DNA of 31,943 nt from JBEKTY01 sp049515555 (GCA_049515555.1 JBEKTY010000092.1:1-31943); one strand, 5' to 3'; counted from the first letter of the stretch, positions 1 through 7,906 are shown. Translations and numbers: made by a program. Notes: a model not told the origin generated them from the sequence alone.

Positions 1-2
1 AG

Positions 3-20
3 GACCGCATGAATGCGGTC
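3..20. repeat. Short perfect palindrome (GACCGCAT family)
   Basis: Two 8-base arms, GACCGCAT at 3-10 and ATGCGGTC at 13-20, pair around a 2-base loop. It lies just before the larger hairpin at 31-69 in sequence without a gene. It is probably a dispersed intergenic repeat, but no second copy was seen in this window. Confidence 0.5.
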
Positions 21-30
21 ACTACGGACG

Positions 31-69
31 CTGGGTGCCACTGCTGGACAAGCCAGCAGTGGCACCCAG
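31..69. repeat. Palindromic repeat, GGGTGCCACTGCTGG family, copy 1
   Basis: Perfect inverted repeat with 17-base arms at 31-47 and 53-69 around a 5-base loop. The same core returns, longer, at 7329-7393. It is a REP-like dispersed hairpin, intergenic, with no sign that it is translated. Confidence 0.85.
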
Positions 70-405
70 CGAAGCCGCAAGTGGTACGCCAGACCTTGTG
101 GCAAATGCGAGCTTTCGCCGATAGATTCGCAAATTCCCCCGGTCCCAAACCCTAAATCCCCTCCAACAGCACCCACCTCGGGCGCGTCCGTGCGCCCTTT
201 GAGGTTGAGTGCCTGCGGTCGAACCGTGGGCGAAGGAGGCCAGGTTCTCCCGCATTTCGCAGCCGAGCGGACTCCCTCCACCCGCACCCGTGAGAACCTC
301 GCCCCGCGCCACAGGGCGACGGGCCGGCACGACGCTCCTCCGGTGGCCTTGGGCGAGCGTCGCGGTTCTCACGCACGGCGATCCCGCGTGTGCGGCTGAC
401 TTCCG
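70..405. other. Gene-free stretch downstream of mraZ with an inverted repeat
   Basis: I see no convincing coding sequence here; the overlapping open frames on both strands are low-complexity Arg/Gly/Pro-rich and share no family features. An inverted repeat CGTGAGAACC (289-298) and GGTTCTCACG (364-373) could fold in the transcript downstream of mraZ. In most bacteria rsmH (mraW) follows mraZ closely; no rsmH start is visible in these 405 bases. Confidence 0.5.
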
Positions 406-855
406 TCAATTACCCTCCCGGCCAAAGGCCGTTTCAGCGATCTCGTCGTAGTGCGCCTGTTTGTCGGCCACATACGCCTGCCACCGCGGGGCGGACCAGA
501 TTTCCAGGTGATCCCGCACCCCGACGAGCACCGCCTCGTTTTCCAGTTGTGCAAGCTGGGCCAATTCGGGCGGGATGCGGATCCGCCCCTGGGCATCCAA
601 CTCCACCCGTTGTGCCCGGCCGTAGAACAGCCGGCCGAACGCCCGAACGTCCTGCCGGTTGGGCGAGGCCTGGCCCAGCCGCTCGCCCAAGTGGGTAAAG
701 GCCTCTTCGGTGTACACGGCCAGTGATCCGTCGGTGCCCGGGGCAACGACCAGCCCGCCGTTGGCCGGACACGCCATCAGGTCCCGCAGACGCCTGGGAA
801 TGGCGATCCGCAGCTTTTCGTCCAGCGAGCGGTTGAAACTGCCGGTGACGAGCAT
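406..855 (-). CDS. mraZ: Transcriptional regulator MraZ
   Basis: MraZ is a ring-forming DNA-binding regulator at the head of the division and cell-wall (dcw) cluster. The 149-residue product has the usual family length and two AbrB/SpoVT-like halves. The second carries the canonical D-x-x-G-R signature (DAQGRIRIPPEL, about residues 90-101). The first is diverged (DEKLRIAIP), with Leu where Gly is expected. The ATG lies directly downstream of a TGGGN repeat array (860-894) that fits the known MraZ operator, so autoregulation is likely. rsmH is not found in the 405 bases downstream. The gene upstream in the same direction encodes a glycosyltransferase. Confidence 0.93.
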   Translation of the reverse strand: MLVTGSFNRSLDEKLRIAIPRRLRDLMACPANGGLVVAPGTDGSLAVYTEEAFTHLGERLGQASPNRQDVRAFGRLFYGRAQRVELDAQGRIRIPPELAQLAQLENEAVLVGVRDHLEIWSAPRWQAYVADKQAHYDEIAETAFGREGN

Positions 856-859
856 GTCT

Positions 860-922
860 CACCACGACTCCCCACAAGCACCCACAAAACCCCAAAGATA
901 TCCGCTTTTCGACCCCGGTCAA
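860..922 (-). promoter_or_regulatory. mraZ promoter with MraZ-type TGGGN operator array
   Basis: Read on the minus strand, TTGACC (922-917) and TATCTT (900-895) are spaced by 16 bases. Immediately downstream come TGGGG (894-890), TGGGT (884-880), TGGGG (874-870) and an imperfect TGGTG (864-860), each starting exactly 10 bases after the last. TGGGN boxes separated by 5-base spacers are the established MraZ binding site. Bound MraZ would cover the start of transcription, which implies repression of its own gene. Confidence 0.85.
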
Positions 923-1034
923 GCCGCTTTTTTTTCCTGCCCGCCAGCCTTCGGCGCGGCCGCGTGCCCAAGCTGCCGGCCAGCACACGACTTCCACCGA
1001 CGGCCATCGTCGTAAGTGCCCCGCCGAAGTTTTT

Positions 1035-2168
1035 CTAGGGCCGGCCGGAGGATGCCAAAAGAGAGTGCCAGAGCTGTTGGTAGGCCGCGACCATCTGCTC
1101 GATCGAGAAGTGGTTTGCGACCCGGGCCCGGTTCTTTTCGCCGATCGCCCGGGCTGCCGCCGGGTTCTGAACCAGCCGCACGACCGCGGCTGAGAGGGCG
1201 GCCGAGTCGCCGTAGGGCACGATCTGCTGCGGGGCGTCGGGGCCGAGCAGCTCACGCACCCCCTCGACGTCGGCAGCAACCACCGGCAGCCCGCTGGCCA
1301 TGGCCTCGGCGACCACGTTGGGCATGCCCTCCCACTCCGAAGGGAGGAGCAAGAGCGTGCTGGCGGCCAGCACGGCGGGGATGTCGGACCGCCAGGGGGC
1401 GAAGTGTACGCGGCCGGAAATCCCCAGCCGCCGACATTGGGCCCCGAGGTGCCCCACCATGGGGCCACGGCCCACTACCAGCAGCTCGGCCTCCGGGAGT
1501 TGCCCGAGCCAGTCGGGGGCCGAATCCAGCAGCCACGACACCCCTTTCTGCCGGTCCAGCCGGCCGATGAACATCGCCAGCGGCCGGCGGGGATAGATTC
1601 CCAGCGTCGAGAGATCGGCGGGCCGTACCCCGGCGAAACGCCTCAGATCGACCCCGTTGGGGATCACCACGAGCCGTTCGGGCCGCAGGCCGGCCTGCTC
1701 CTGGGCGAACCGGGCTACCGACGCGCTGACGCAAACGTGCCGGTCGACGAGATGCTGGGTCGCCCGGTCGAGCCACAAGTGCCAGCGGCTGCGGCGCTCG
1801 GCCACGCGGATTCCGGAGAGTACGCAGGGCACCCCCGCCCGACGGGCCGCTAGCCGCCCCACCAGGTTTGCATGAAACAGGAATGTCTGAATCAGTTGTG
1901 TCCGCCGCTCGGCCAGCATCCGGCCCAGCCGGCGGACCACGGGCAAGAAGTGCCAAGGCCGCCCGGCGCCCAAGCAATGCACTTCCAGGCCGGCCGCCAG
2001 CAGGATGGGGAGCACCGAGGGCTCATCCGGTCGGGGCGGGGCGGCCAGGCAGTAAACTGTCACTGCAAACCGCTGCCGATCCAGCCGGCTGGCCAGTTCC
2101 GCCAGGCATCGCTCGGCCCCGCCGAGCTGAAGATCCGTAATGCACAGCCCTATGCGATGTTGCGGCAT
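1035..2168 (-). CDS. GT4-family glycosyltransferase (GT-B fold)
   Basis: Probable retaining glycosyltransferase that transfers a nucleotide-activated sugar to a lipid or polysaccharide acceptor at the cytoplasmic membrane. The N-terminal domain has the loop LQLGGAERCLAEL (about residues 11-23). The C-terminal domain has VIPNGVDLRRF, GRLDRQKG and the donor-site E-x7-E motif within EWEGMPNVVAEAMASGLPVV. The product is 377 residues from the ATG at 2168. An in-frame ATG at 2219 would add 17 basic residues, but MPQHRIGLC is the usual type of GT4 start. Neither start has a strong ribosome site. Substrate cannot be told. It is divergent from queA. Confidence 0.88.
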   Translation of the reverse strand: MPQHRIGLCITDLQLGGAERCLAELASRLDRQRFAVTVYCLAAPPRPDEPSVLPILLAAGLEVHCLGAGRPWHFLPVVRRLGRMLAERRTQLIQTFLFHANLVGRLAARRAGVPCVLSGIRVAERRSRWHLWLDRATQHLVDRHVCVSASVARFAQEQAGLRPERLVVIPNGVDLRRFAGVRPADLSTLGIYPRRPLAMFIGRLDRQKGVSWLLDSAPDWLGQLPEAELLVVGRGPMVGHLGAQCRRLGISGRVHFAPWRSDIPAVLAASTLLLLPSEWEGMPNVVAEAMASGLPVVAADVEGVRELLGPDAPQQIVPYGDSAALSAAVVRLVQNPAAARAIGEKNRARVANHFSIEQMVAAYQQLWHSLLASSGRP

Positions 2169-2267
2169 GATTGTGCGGCGGCTCCCTACCCTCGATCGGG
2201 GCCAATGCTTATACTCCATTATCCCCGTCGCGCAAAGTCAAGCCTTGTATCCATGGTGCCTTCAAGG

Positions 2268-3314
2268 ATGAGCGATCTGGGCAAGTACGATTACGAGCTG
2301 CCCCGGGATCTGATCGCCCAACAGCCGGCGGCCACCCGGGCCGACGCACGGTTGCTGCTGGTAGACCGGACGGGCAACTCGCTCCAGCATTACTACGTTC
2401 GCGATCTGCCGGACATCCTGCGGGCGGGCGACTGCCTGGTGCTGAACGACACCCGCGTGGTGCCGGCCCGGTTGATCGGGCGTCGTGACCGGACCGGCGG
2501 CCGCTGGGAGGGGCTGTTTCTCGAGGTCGTGCCCGGCGGGCTGTGGCGGGTGCTCTGCAAGGCCCGAGGTAAACTCGTTCCCGAAGAGACCATCACCCTC
2601 GTCGATGCCCAGGGGCAAGACGACATCCAGCTCCACATGGGCCTGCGGCGGTCCGACGGCAGTTGGGTGGTCCGCCCGCACACGGGCGAAGACACCTTTT
2701 CGCTGCTGGAGCGGATCGGCCGGGTTCCCCTGCCGCCGTACATCCGCAAGGGCGAGATGGTCGAGGCCGACCGCGAGCACTACCAGACGGTCTATGCCCG
2801 CTGGCCGGGGGCCATCGCCGCGCCCACGGCCGGGCTGCACTTCACCGATTCCCTGCTGCGGCGGCTGCAAGATGGCAAGATCGTCGTCTGTGCCCTCACG
2901 CTCCACACCGGGGGCGGCACCTTTCGACCCATCACCTCCGACTCTCTGGCCGCACACCAACTGGACGCCGAATGGGGAACGATCCGCCAAGAGACCATAA
3001 ACCAGATTGCGGACTGCCGGCGGCGGGGCGGCCGCGTGGTGGCCGTGGGTACCACCTCGGTGCGGCTGCTCGAGACGGCCGCCGCCGATGGAACCCTCAA
3101 GCCGCTGACCGGCTACACCGATCTGTTCATCCGCCCGCCGTTCAAGTTCCAGGCGGTCGACGTGCTGCTGACCAATTTCCATCTTCCCCGCACCACCCTG
3201 TTGGTCCTGGTCCGCACGTTCGGCGGCGAGGAGTTGATCGCCCGGGCCTATGAAGAGGCCATCCGCGAAAAATACCGCTTTTACAGTTACGGCGACGCGA
3301 TGCTCATTATATGA
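2268..3314 (+). CDS. queA: S-adenosylmethionine:tRNA ribosyltransferase-isomerase QueA
   Basis: Transfers and isomerises the ribosyl part of SAM onto preQ1 at tRNA position 34, giving epoxyqueuosine. The 348-residue product matches the family in length. Recognisable stretches are YDYELPRDLIAQ near the N-terminus, PTAGLHFT in the middle and LTNFHLPRTTLLVLV near the C-terminus. ATG 2268 is chosen because MSDLGKYDYELP is the family start. The open frame continues upstream through 1872, but that part is antisense to the glycosyltransferase gene. Its stop overlaps an ATG of the next frame. The next enzyme of the pathway, QueG, is encoded at 19452. Confidence 0.96.
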   Translation: MSDLGKYDYELPRDLIAQQPAATRADARLLLVDRTGNSLQHYYVRDLPDILRAGDCLVLNDTRVVPARLIGRRDRTGGRWEGLFLEVVPGGLWRVLCKARGKLVPEETITLVDAQGQDDIQLHMGLRRSDGSWVVRPHTGEDTFSLLERIGRVPLPPYIRKGEMVEADREHYQTVYARWPGAIAAPTAGLHFTDSLLRRLQDGKIVVCALTLHTGGGTFRPITSDSLAAHQLDAEWGTIRQETINQIADCRRRGGRVVAVGTTSVRLLETAAADGTLKPLTGYTDLFIRPPFKFQAVDVLLTNFHLPRTTLLVLVRTFGGEELIARAYEEAIREKYRFYSYGDAMLII

Positions 3315-3325
3315 GGGGCCCGTTC

Positions 3326-3976
3326 ATGGCGGATTATCCCGTCGAGCAGATCCTGGTCGTGCCGACCCAGTTGTTTCATCGGCTCGGTTATTTTCAGGGT
3401 TTTTCCAGCGCCGTGGAGCGGTACTTGGACGAGCTTTTCAGCCCGCGAAACATCTGTTATCGCCCGCGGCCGGAGATGGAGCAGGACCCCGGCTTCAAGC
3501 AGTTGATTCCTTACGTGATTTTCCGGCATTGCGACCCGCAGGGGCGGCAGACCGTGTTCCAGTACACCCGGGGCACCGGCCAGGGCGAAGGGCGGCTGCA
3601 CCGTAAACGGAGCGTGGGCATCGGCGGGCACATCTCGGCGGTCGACGCCGGAAGCGGCGGCAACGGCAACCCCTACGAAGAAGGCATGCGCCGCGAGCTG
3701 GACGAGGAAGTGTGCATCGACACGCCCTACAGCGGCCGATGCGTGGGACTGATCAACGACGACCAGACCGAGGTCGGCCGCGTACACCTGGGCGTGGTGC
3801 ACCTGCTGGACTGCCAGCGCGACGCCGTCCGCCCCCGCGAGCCGGAGATCATCGAGTGGGGATTTCGGCCGGTGGCGGAAATCCTGGCCGACATGTCGGG
3901 TTTTGAAAGCTGGTCGCAGATCTGCATGCAGGCCCTCTTCGGCGGCCAGGCACGGGAAGGAAGTATGCGAATATGA
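3326..3976 (+). CDS. NUDIX-domain hydrolase/phosphoesterase
   Basis: A 216-residue protein with a NUDIX box: GGHIS begins the motif and the helix carries EGMRRELDEEV (R-E-L-x-E-E). There is an insertion between the Gly-rich start and the helix (about residues 98-125). NUDIX enzymes cleave nucleoside diphosphates linked to another group, using Mg2+ held by the Glu residues; the substrate here is unknown. ATG 3326 has GAGGGG seven bases upstream. An ATG at 3311 overlapping the queA stop (ATGA) is the alternative. Cotranscription with queA is likely. Its own stop codon overlaps the start of the next gene. Confidence 0.85.
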   Translation: MADYPVEQILVVPTQLFHRLGYFQGFSSAVERYLDELFSPRNICYRPRPEMEQDPGFKQLIPYVIFRHCDPQGRQTVFQYTRGTGQGEGRLHRKRSVGIGGHISAVDAGSGGNGNPYEEGMRRELDEEVCIDTPYSGRCVGLINDDQTEVGRVHLGVVHLLDCQRDAVRPREPEIIEWGFRPVAEILADMSGFESWSQICMQALFGGQAREGSMRI

Positions 3977-4785
3977 TGCGAAAGCCGCCGAAGGACGACG
4001 AGTACTTCGAAGTGGTGGCAAGGGCTCTTCGGCAGTGCGCTACCTACAAACCGAAGTTTGGCAAGGGCAAGAAGGCGGGCTTGACTGTGGAGGAGTTCCA
4101 ACAGATGTACAGGGCTGATCCGTTCTACAACTGGGTAGGTCTGGATTCTCCTCTGATGTATGCCGCCCACAAAGCGGCAGGCGGTATGACATCTATATAC
4201 CGCCAGCTAGGGATCGGGGTGCAATGGCTGTTCCACAAGATCCTTCAAGACCAGTTGGGGCTCTCGGCTGAACAAGCGAATTGGCAGTACCAGGTCCCGG
4301 TGTCAGGAAGGGAACCACGGACGCTCAGCTTGGACGGACGGATCACGCTTGGCGACGTCTCTGACCCTCGCGCCACGGCCCGCGTCAAGCGATGGGTTGA
4401 GGATGTCTTCGAGAAAGTCCTTCTTGCTCCTGAAACGCGCCGGCAAATCCGAGGCGCCGTTTTCGAGGTGAGACAGGGGTACAAGAGCAAGGACTCGAAG
4501 CGACAGAACGCGGACATCAGCAATGCCTCAAACGCCTACGCCAATCTTTACGTTCCCGTTCTGTTCTTGCTCTCAACGCAGATCGACACCGACGTGGCAG
4601 TACGTTACACGCACGCAAGATGGCTCCTCTTGACGGGTACCCTGGGCGGCCCGGCGACCGAAAGCACGTATGCATTCTGCCGCGAAGTTCTGGATTATGA
4701 CCTTGCCGGTTTCTTCGAAAGGAACTCTGAACGATTTCGAAGCGAGCTGGAAAAGGTCCTCACGGTGTTGCTAGGGGCTAACTAG
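3973..4785 (+). CDS. Candidate type II restriction endonuclease (partner of the methyltransferase at 4787)
   Basis: A 270-residue protein I do not recognise with certainty. Support for a nuclease role is mainly context: a DNA methyltransferase gene begins one base after its stop codon. It contains a charged stretch, FEVRQGYKSKDSKRQNAD (about residues 164-181), that could hold the E-x-K part of a nuclease centre, and a C-terminal part rich in aromatic and charged residues. A relation to CfrBI-type endonucleases is a guess from memory of that stretch. The start ATG overlaps the stop of the NUDIX gene (ATGA), with GGAAGGA upstream. Third codon positions are visibly less G/C-rich than in the neighbours, which suggests horizontal acquisition. 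Confidence 0.55.
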   Translation: MMRKPPKDDEYFEVVARALRQCATYKPKFGKGKKAGLTVEEFQQMYRADPFYNWVGLDSPLMYAAHKAAGGMTSIYRQLGIGVQWLFHKILQDQLGLSAEQANWQYQVPVSGREPRTLSLDGRITLGDVSDPRATARVKRWVEDVFEKVLLAPETRRQIRGAVFEVRQGYKSKDSKRQNADISNASNAYANLYVPVLFLLSTQIDTDVAVRYTHARWLLLTGTLGGPATESTYAFCREVLDYDLAGFFERNSERFRSELEKVLTVLLGAN

Positions 4786-4786
4786 G

Positions 4787-6067
4787 GTGAACAACGCCGG
4801 CAAACTGGGTAGACGCGACCACTTAACGTTCAAGGGCAATCTCCGCCAGACGCGGTACGGATGGTTGCGTTTGACCCCCGCCTACTCCGTCCACCAGGTT
4901 GAAGTCCTGTTGGAGCGCCTCTATAAGGAGGCTTATGTCCTAGACCCCTTTTGCGGCACAGGAACCACGGCATTGGTTTGTGCCGAAAGAGGGGTTCCTT
5001 GCGATACCACAGATATCAACCCCTTCCTCGTTTGGCTTTCGTCAGTGAAGACGCAGCCCTACGAGTTGCCAGATATCGAGGCCTTCTTGTCGGCTTCTTC
5101 CCAAGTCACAGACGCAATGCGCGCGATGAACGGGCGACACGCCTGGGTGCCCGCATTGCACCAGATCGAAAAATGGTGGGACGCCCCGACCCTGGCCCTC
5201 CTCGGTTGTGCAATGGCCAAGATCACAGCGTTTGGCGAATCAGTCACAGCAAGAGCACTTGATCTTCTAAAGATCGCATTCTGCCGAACAATGATGGAAC
5301 ACGCCCACGTCAGCTTCGGTCACCAATCAATGTCTTTTAGGAAACCTCGAAGCACAGGGGCGGCGCCACTTGTCTTGCCAGGATTCGAGGAAAACCCGGT
5401 CATGGCGACGTGGGAGGTGGCTGTTGCGACGATAGCGTCGGCAGCTCGACGGACCATCACCAAGCGGCCTCGCGTCCTGCTGATGGATGCTCGAACGCTG
5501 GAAGGATTGGAACCTGCGTGCTACTCATCAGTTATCACGTCCCCGCCCTACCCGAACCGCATGAGCTATGTCCGAGAATTGCGCCCATACATGTTCTGGC
5601 TGGGGTTCTTGGATGGAGGCCGCGCTGCCGGCGACCTTGACTGGAAGACGATCGGCGGAACTTGGGGTTGTGCCACGAGCAATCTAAGCAAGTGGCGACC
5701 TGATCCAGATGTGACAACTCCTTATGGCGACTTTCCTGTCATTCTGCGAAAGATCAAAGATCGCAGCGACATCCTTTCCCGATATGTTCAGAAGTACTTC
5801 GCGGATATGTATCTGCATTGCCGCGTGGTCATTGACCTTGTGAAACGAGGAGGTATGATCCACTACATCGTGGGCAATTCCAAATTCTATGATGTCTTGC
5901 TTCCGGTCGAGGAGATTTACGCGGCCATGTTCGAGGCAGTTGGGTTTGAGGACATCTCTGTGGAGGCGACTCGAAAGCGCACGTCGAAGAAGGAGCTGTA
6001 TGAGTTCGTTGTGTCAGCCCGTCGGCCGCTCGGCTCGGGAGGCCGGCCGAAGCCGGCCGCGTCGTAG
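4787..6067 (+). CDS. Site-specific DNA methyltransferase (amino-methylating, TSPPY type)
   Basis: Transfers a methyl group from SAM to an exocyclic amine of C or A in a DNA target. The SAM-binding motif I (LDPFCGTGTT, about residues 52-61) comes first. The catalytic motif IV (TSPPY, about residues 251-255) follows much later, so the order is I then IV. S-P-P-Y is most typical of N4-cytosine enzymes. At 426 residues it has a large insert before motif IV that probably takes part in target recognition. The start is GTG, one base after the stop of the putative nuclease, with AGGGG upstream. Base composition matches the nuclease gene, not the host genes. The target sequence cannot be predicted. 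Confidence 0.9.
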   Translation: MNNAGKLGRRDHLTFKGNLRQTRYGWLRLTPAYSVHQVEVLLERLYKEAYVLDPFCGTGTTALVCAERGVPCDTTDINPFLVWLSSVKTQPYELPDIEAFLSASSQVTDAMRAMNGRHAWVPALHQIEKWWDAPTLALLGCAMAKITAFGESVTARALDLLKIAFCRTMMEHAHVSFGHQSMSFRKPRSTGAAPLVLPGFEENPVMATWEVAVATIASAARRTITKRPRVLLMDARTLEGLEPACYSSVITSPPYPNRMSYVRELRPYMFWLGFLDGGRAAGDLDWKTIGGTWGCATSNLSKWRPDPDVTTPYGDFPVILRKIKDRSDILSRYVQKYFADMYLHCRVVIDLVKRGGMIHYIVGNSKFYDVLLPVEEIYAAMFEAVGFEDISVEATRKRTSKKELYEFVVSARRPLGSGGRPKPAAS

Positions 6068-6132
6068 ACTTGCCCCCGACTTGGCCCGATGCTATCTCCT
6101 AGTGGATTCGTCTCAACCCGTCAGGAATTGCG

Positions 6133-7317
6133 ATGCGTCCTCCCGTCTATTTTGACAACCACGCGACTACGCGGGTCGATCCGCGGGTGGTCGAGGCCAT
6201 GCTGCCCTATTTCAGCGCGGCCTTTGGCAACGCCGGCAGCACGACGCACGGCTTCGGCCGGGCGGCCCGGCAGGCCGTCGACGACGCCCGGGCCAGGATC
6301 GCCGCGGGCATCGGGGCCGAGCCGCCGGAAATCGTCTTCACCAGCGGGGCCACGGAGAGCAACAACCTGGCCTTGCGCGGCGTGGCCGGGCGGCAGGCCA
6401 CACGCGGCCGGCACCTTCTCAGCGTCGCCACCGAGCATCCTTCGGTGCTCGAACCGCTTGAGACACTTCGCCGCCGCGGCTTTGAAGTGACGCTGCTGCC
6501 GGTCGTGGCCGTCCCCGACCCGCGGGCCGGCTTGGTCCGGTTGGAACAGGTGGCCGAGGCCATCCGCCCCGATACGATCCTGGTTTCGATCATGCTGGCC
6601 AACAACGAGACGGGGGCCATTGCCCCCTTGGCCGAGATCGGACGGCTGTGCCGCGAGCGGGGCACGCTGTTGCACTCCGACGCCACGCAGGCCGTCGGCA
6701 AGATCCCCGTCGACGTCGGGCGGCTGGGCGTGGACCTGCTGAGTTTCTCGGCACACAAGATGTACGGTCCCAAGGGCGCCGGCGTGCTCTGGGTCCGCAG
6801 CCAGCCGCGGCGGGTGCGGCTCGAGCCTCAGATCGAGGGTGGCGGCCAGGAAGGCCGGCTCCGCAGCGGCACGCTCAACGTGCCCGGTATCGTCGGACTG
6901 GCCGCGGCGCTGGATCTCTGCCTGGCCGAGATGCCGGCCGAAGCCCAACGGCTCCGCGGGCTGCGCGAACGACTCTACGCGGCTCTTGCCGCCCGGCTGG
7001 CCGGCGTCAGCCTGAACGGCCCGGTGCTGGACCCGCCCGAGTTGCGCTTGCCGGGAAACCTGAACCTCAGCTTCCAGGGCGTCGAGGGCGAGACCCTCCT
7101 GCTCCAGATGCCGGACGTGGCCGTCAGCTCCGGCAGCGCCTGCAACTCGGGCAGCTTGGAACCCAGCCACGTGCTCCGCGCGATGGGCCTGACGGAAGAA
7201 ACGGTTCGCGGCGGGGTGCGCTTCGGCCTGGGCCGCTTCAATACGGCCGAAGAAGTGGATTTCGTCGTCGCCCGGACCGTCGAAGCCGTCCAGCGGCTGC
7301 GAGCAATGGGCGGGTGA
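6133..7317 (+). CDS. Cysteine desulfurase (NifS/IscS family)
   Basis: PLP enzyme that takes sulfur from cysteine as a persulfide for Fe-S cluster or tRNA thiolation. The 394-residue product shows the N-terminal YFDNHATTRVDP, the cofactor region FTSGATESNN, the PLP-binding lysine in SAHKMYGPKG (about residue 206) and the sulfur-accepting Cys in SSGSACNSG (about residue 337). It is close to IscS/NifS in length and motifs; which of the two cannot be told. An A-type Fe-S carrier gene follows in the same direction after a 248-base gap filled with palindromic repeats, so the pair may be one functional unit. Confidence 0.95.
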   Translation: MRPPVYFDNHATTRVDPRVVEAMLPYFSAAFGNAGSTTHGFGRAARQAVDDARARIAAGIGAEPPEIVFTSGATESNNLALRGVAGRQATRGRHLLSVATEHPSVLEPLETLRRRGFEVTLLPVVAVPDPRAGLVRLEQVAEAIRPDTILVSIMLANNETGAIAPLAEIGRLCRERGTLLHSDATQAVGKIPVDVGRLGVDLLSFSAHKMYGPKGAGVLWVRSQPRRVRLEPQIEGGGQEGRLRSGTLNVPGIVGLAAALDLCLAEMPAEAQRLRGLRERLYAALAARLAGVSLNGPVLDPPELRLPGNLNLSFQGVEGETLLLQMPDVAVSSGSACNSGSLEPSHVLRAMGLTEETVRGGVRFGLGRFNTAEEVDFVVARTVEAVQRLRAMGG

Positions 7318-7328
7318 CCGCCGTGATT

Positions 7329-7393
7329 GGGTGCCACTGCTGGCTTGTCCAGCAGTGCTTTCCACACTGCTGGACAAGCCAGCAGTGGCACCC
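7329..7393. repeat. Palindromic repeat, GGGTGCCACTGCTGG family, copy 2 (29-bp perfect stem)
   Basis: Two perfectly complementary 29-base arms at 7329-7357 and 7365-7393 enclose a 7-base loop. Each arm itself contains a smaller palindrome like copy 1 at 31-69. It sits between the cysteine desulfurase and A-type carrier genes, so it could affect read-through or mRNA stability between them. Confidence 0.92.
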
Positions 7394-7404
7394 GGCGTGG
7401 CGGG

Positions 7405-7455
7405 GCCACAAATCACGCCCTTCGCAAGCTCAGGGACGTGCCACCCGCCCCGCCA
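7405..7455. repeat. Partial relative of the 144-bp MITE-like element
   Basis: The stretch holds CACGCCCTTCG and, a few bases on, CTCAGGGACGTGCCACCC, both present in one arm of the elements at 16354 and 24543. The other arm and the terminal GGGCCCGCG are missing. It appears to be a fragment or a related half-element. Confidence 0.55.
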
Positions 7456-7565
7456 GCAGTTGGCAAGGTCACGATCAAGGCCCAGACGCTGGGCGGAGGT
7501 TGCCCGGACAACCCCGCCGTGATAGAATTCAGTCAGTCAATTCACCACCAGGGGATCCGTCAATC

Positions 7566-7898
7566 ATGGCCGTTAATGTGACTTCGGTTGCCGCCGACGA
7601 GATCAAGCGTTACATGCAAGCCGAGAAAGTCGAGGAGGGGACCGTCCTGCGGATGGGCGTGGCGGGCGGCGGCTGCGCCGGCCTGCAATACTCGCTGGGC
7701 TTTGCCACCGATTACGATCCGGCGATCGACGCCCGCTACGAGCAGTATGGCGTGGCCCTGATCGCGCGGAAGAAAATGGCCCTGCACCTGGACGGCACGA
7801 CGATCGACTTCCTCGACGGGCCGATGGGCCGCGGCTTCACCATCGACAACCCCAACGTCCCCCGCGGCGGCGGCTGCCCCGGCTGCGGTCAGCATTGA
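7566..7898 (+). CDS. A-type iron-sulfur carrier (IscA/SufA/HesB family)
   Basis: Small 110-residue protein that binds Fe-S clusters and hands them to target enzymes. The first conserved Cys is in GGGCAGLQYSLG (about residue 38). The C-terminus, where the family normally has C-G-C, reads NPNVPRGGGCPGCGQH, so the last two cysteines are two residues apart (C-P-G-C) rather than one. FLDGPMGRGFTIDNPN is typical of the family. AGGGGAT precedes ATG 7566. The cysteine desulfurase upstream would supply its sulfur. The changed spacing could mean different cluster geometry, or simply a lineage-specific variant. Confidence 0.92.
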   Translation: MAVNVTSVAADEIKRYMQAEKVEEGTVLRMGVAGGGCAGLQYSLGFATDYDPAIDARYEQYGVALIARKKMALHLDGTTIDFLDGPMGRGFTIDNPNVPRGGGCPGCGQH

Positions 7899-7906
7899 GA
7901 GAGAGC

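Noticed and set aside
13..399. Open frames on both strands before mraZ
   Set aside because: Arg/Gly/Pro-rich low-complexity products that include the hairpin at 31-69, with no ribosome site or recognisable motif.
917..940. T-run (TTTTTTTT) as an intrinsic terminator
   Set aside because: The run is on the plus strand, where no gene ends; on the minus strand it is an A-run with no stem before it.
1872..2267. In-frame upstream extension of queA
   Set aside because: It lies antisense to the glycosyltransferase gene, and the conserved QueA start is at 2268.
6121..7416. Open frame antisense to the cysteine desulfurase gene
   Set aside because: Its composition is a shadow of the desulfurase, and it runs into the palindromic repeat at 7329-7393.
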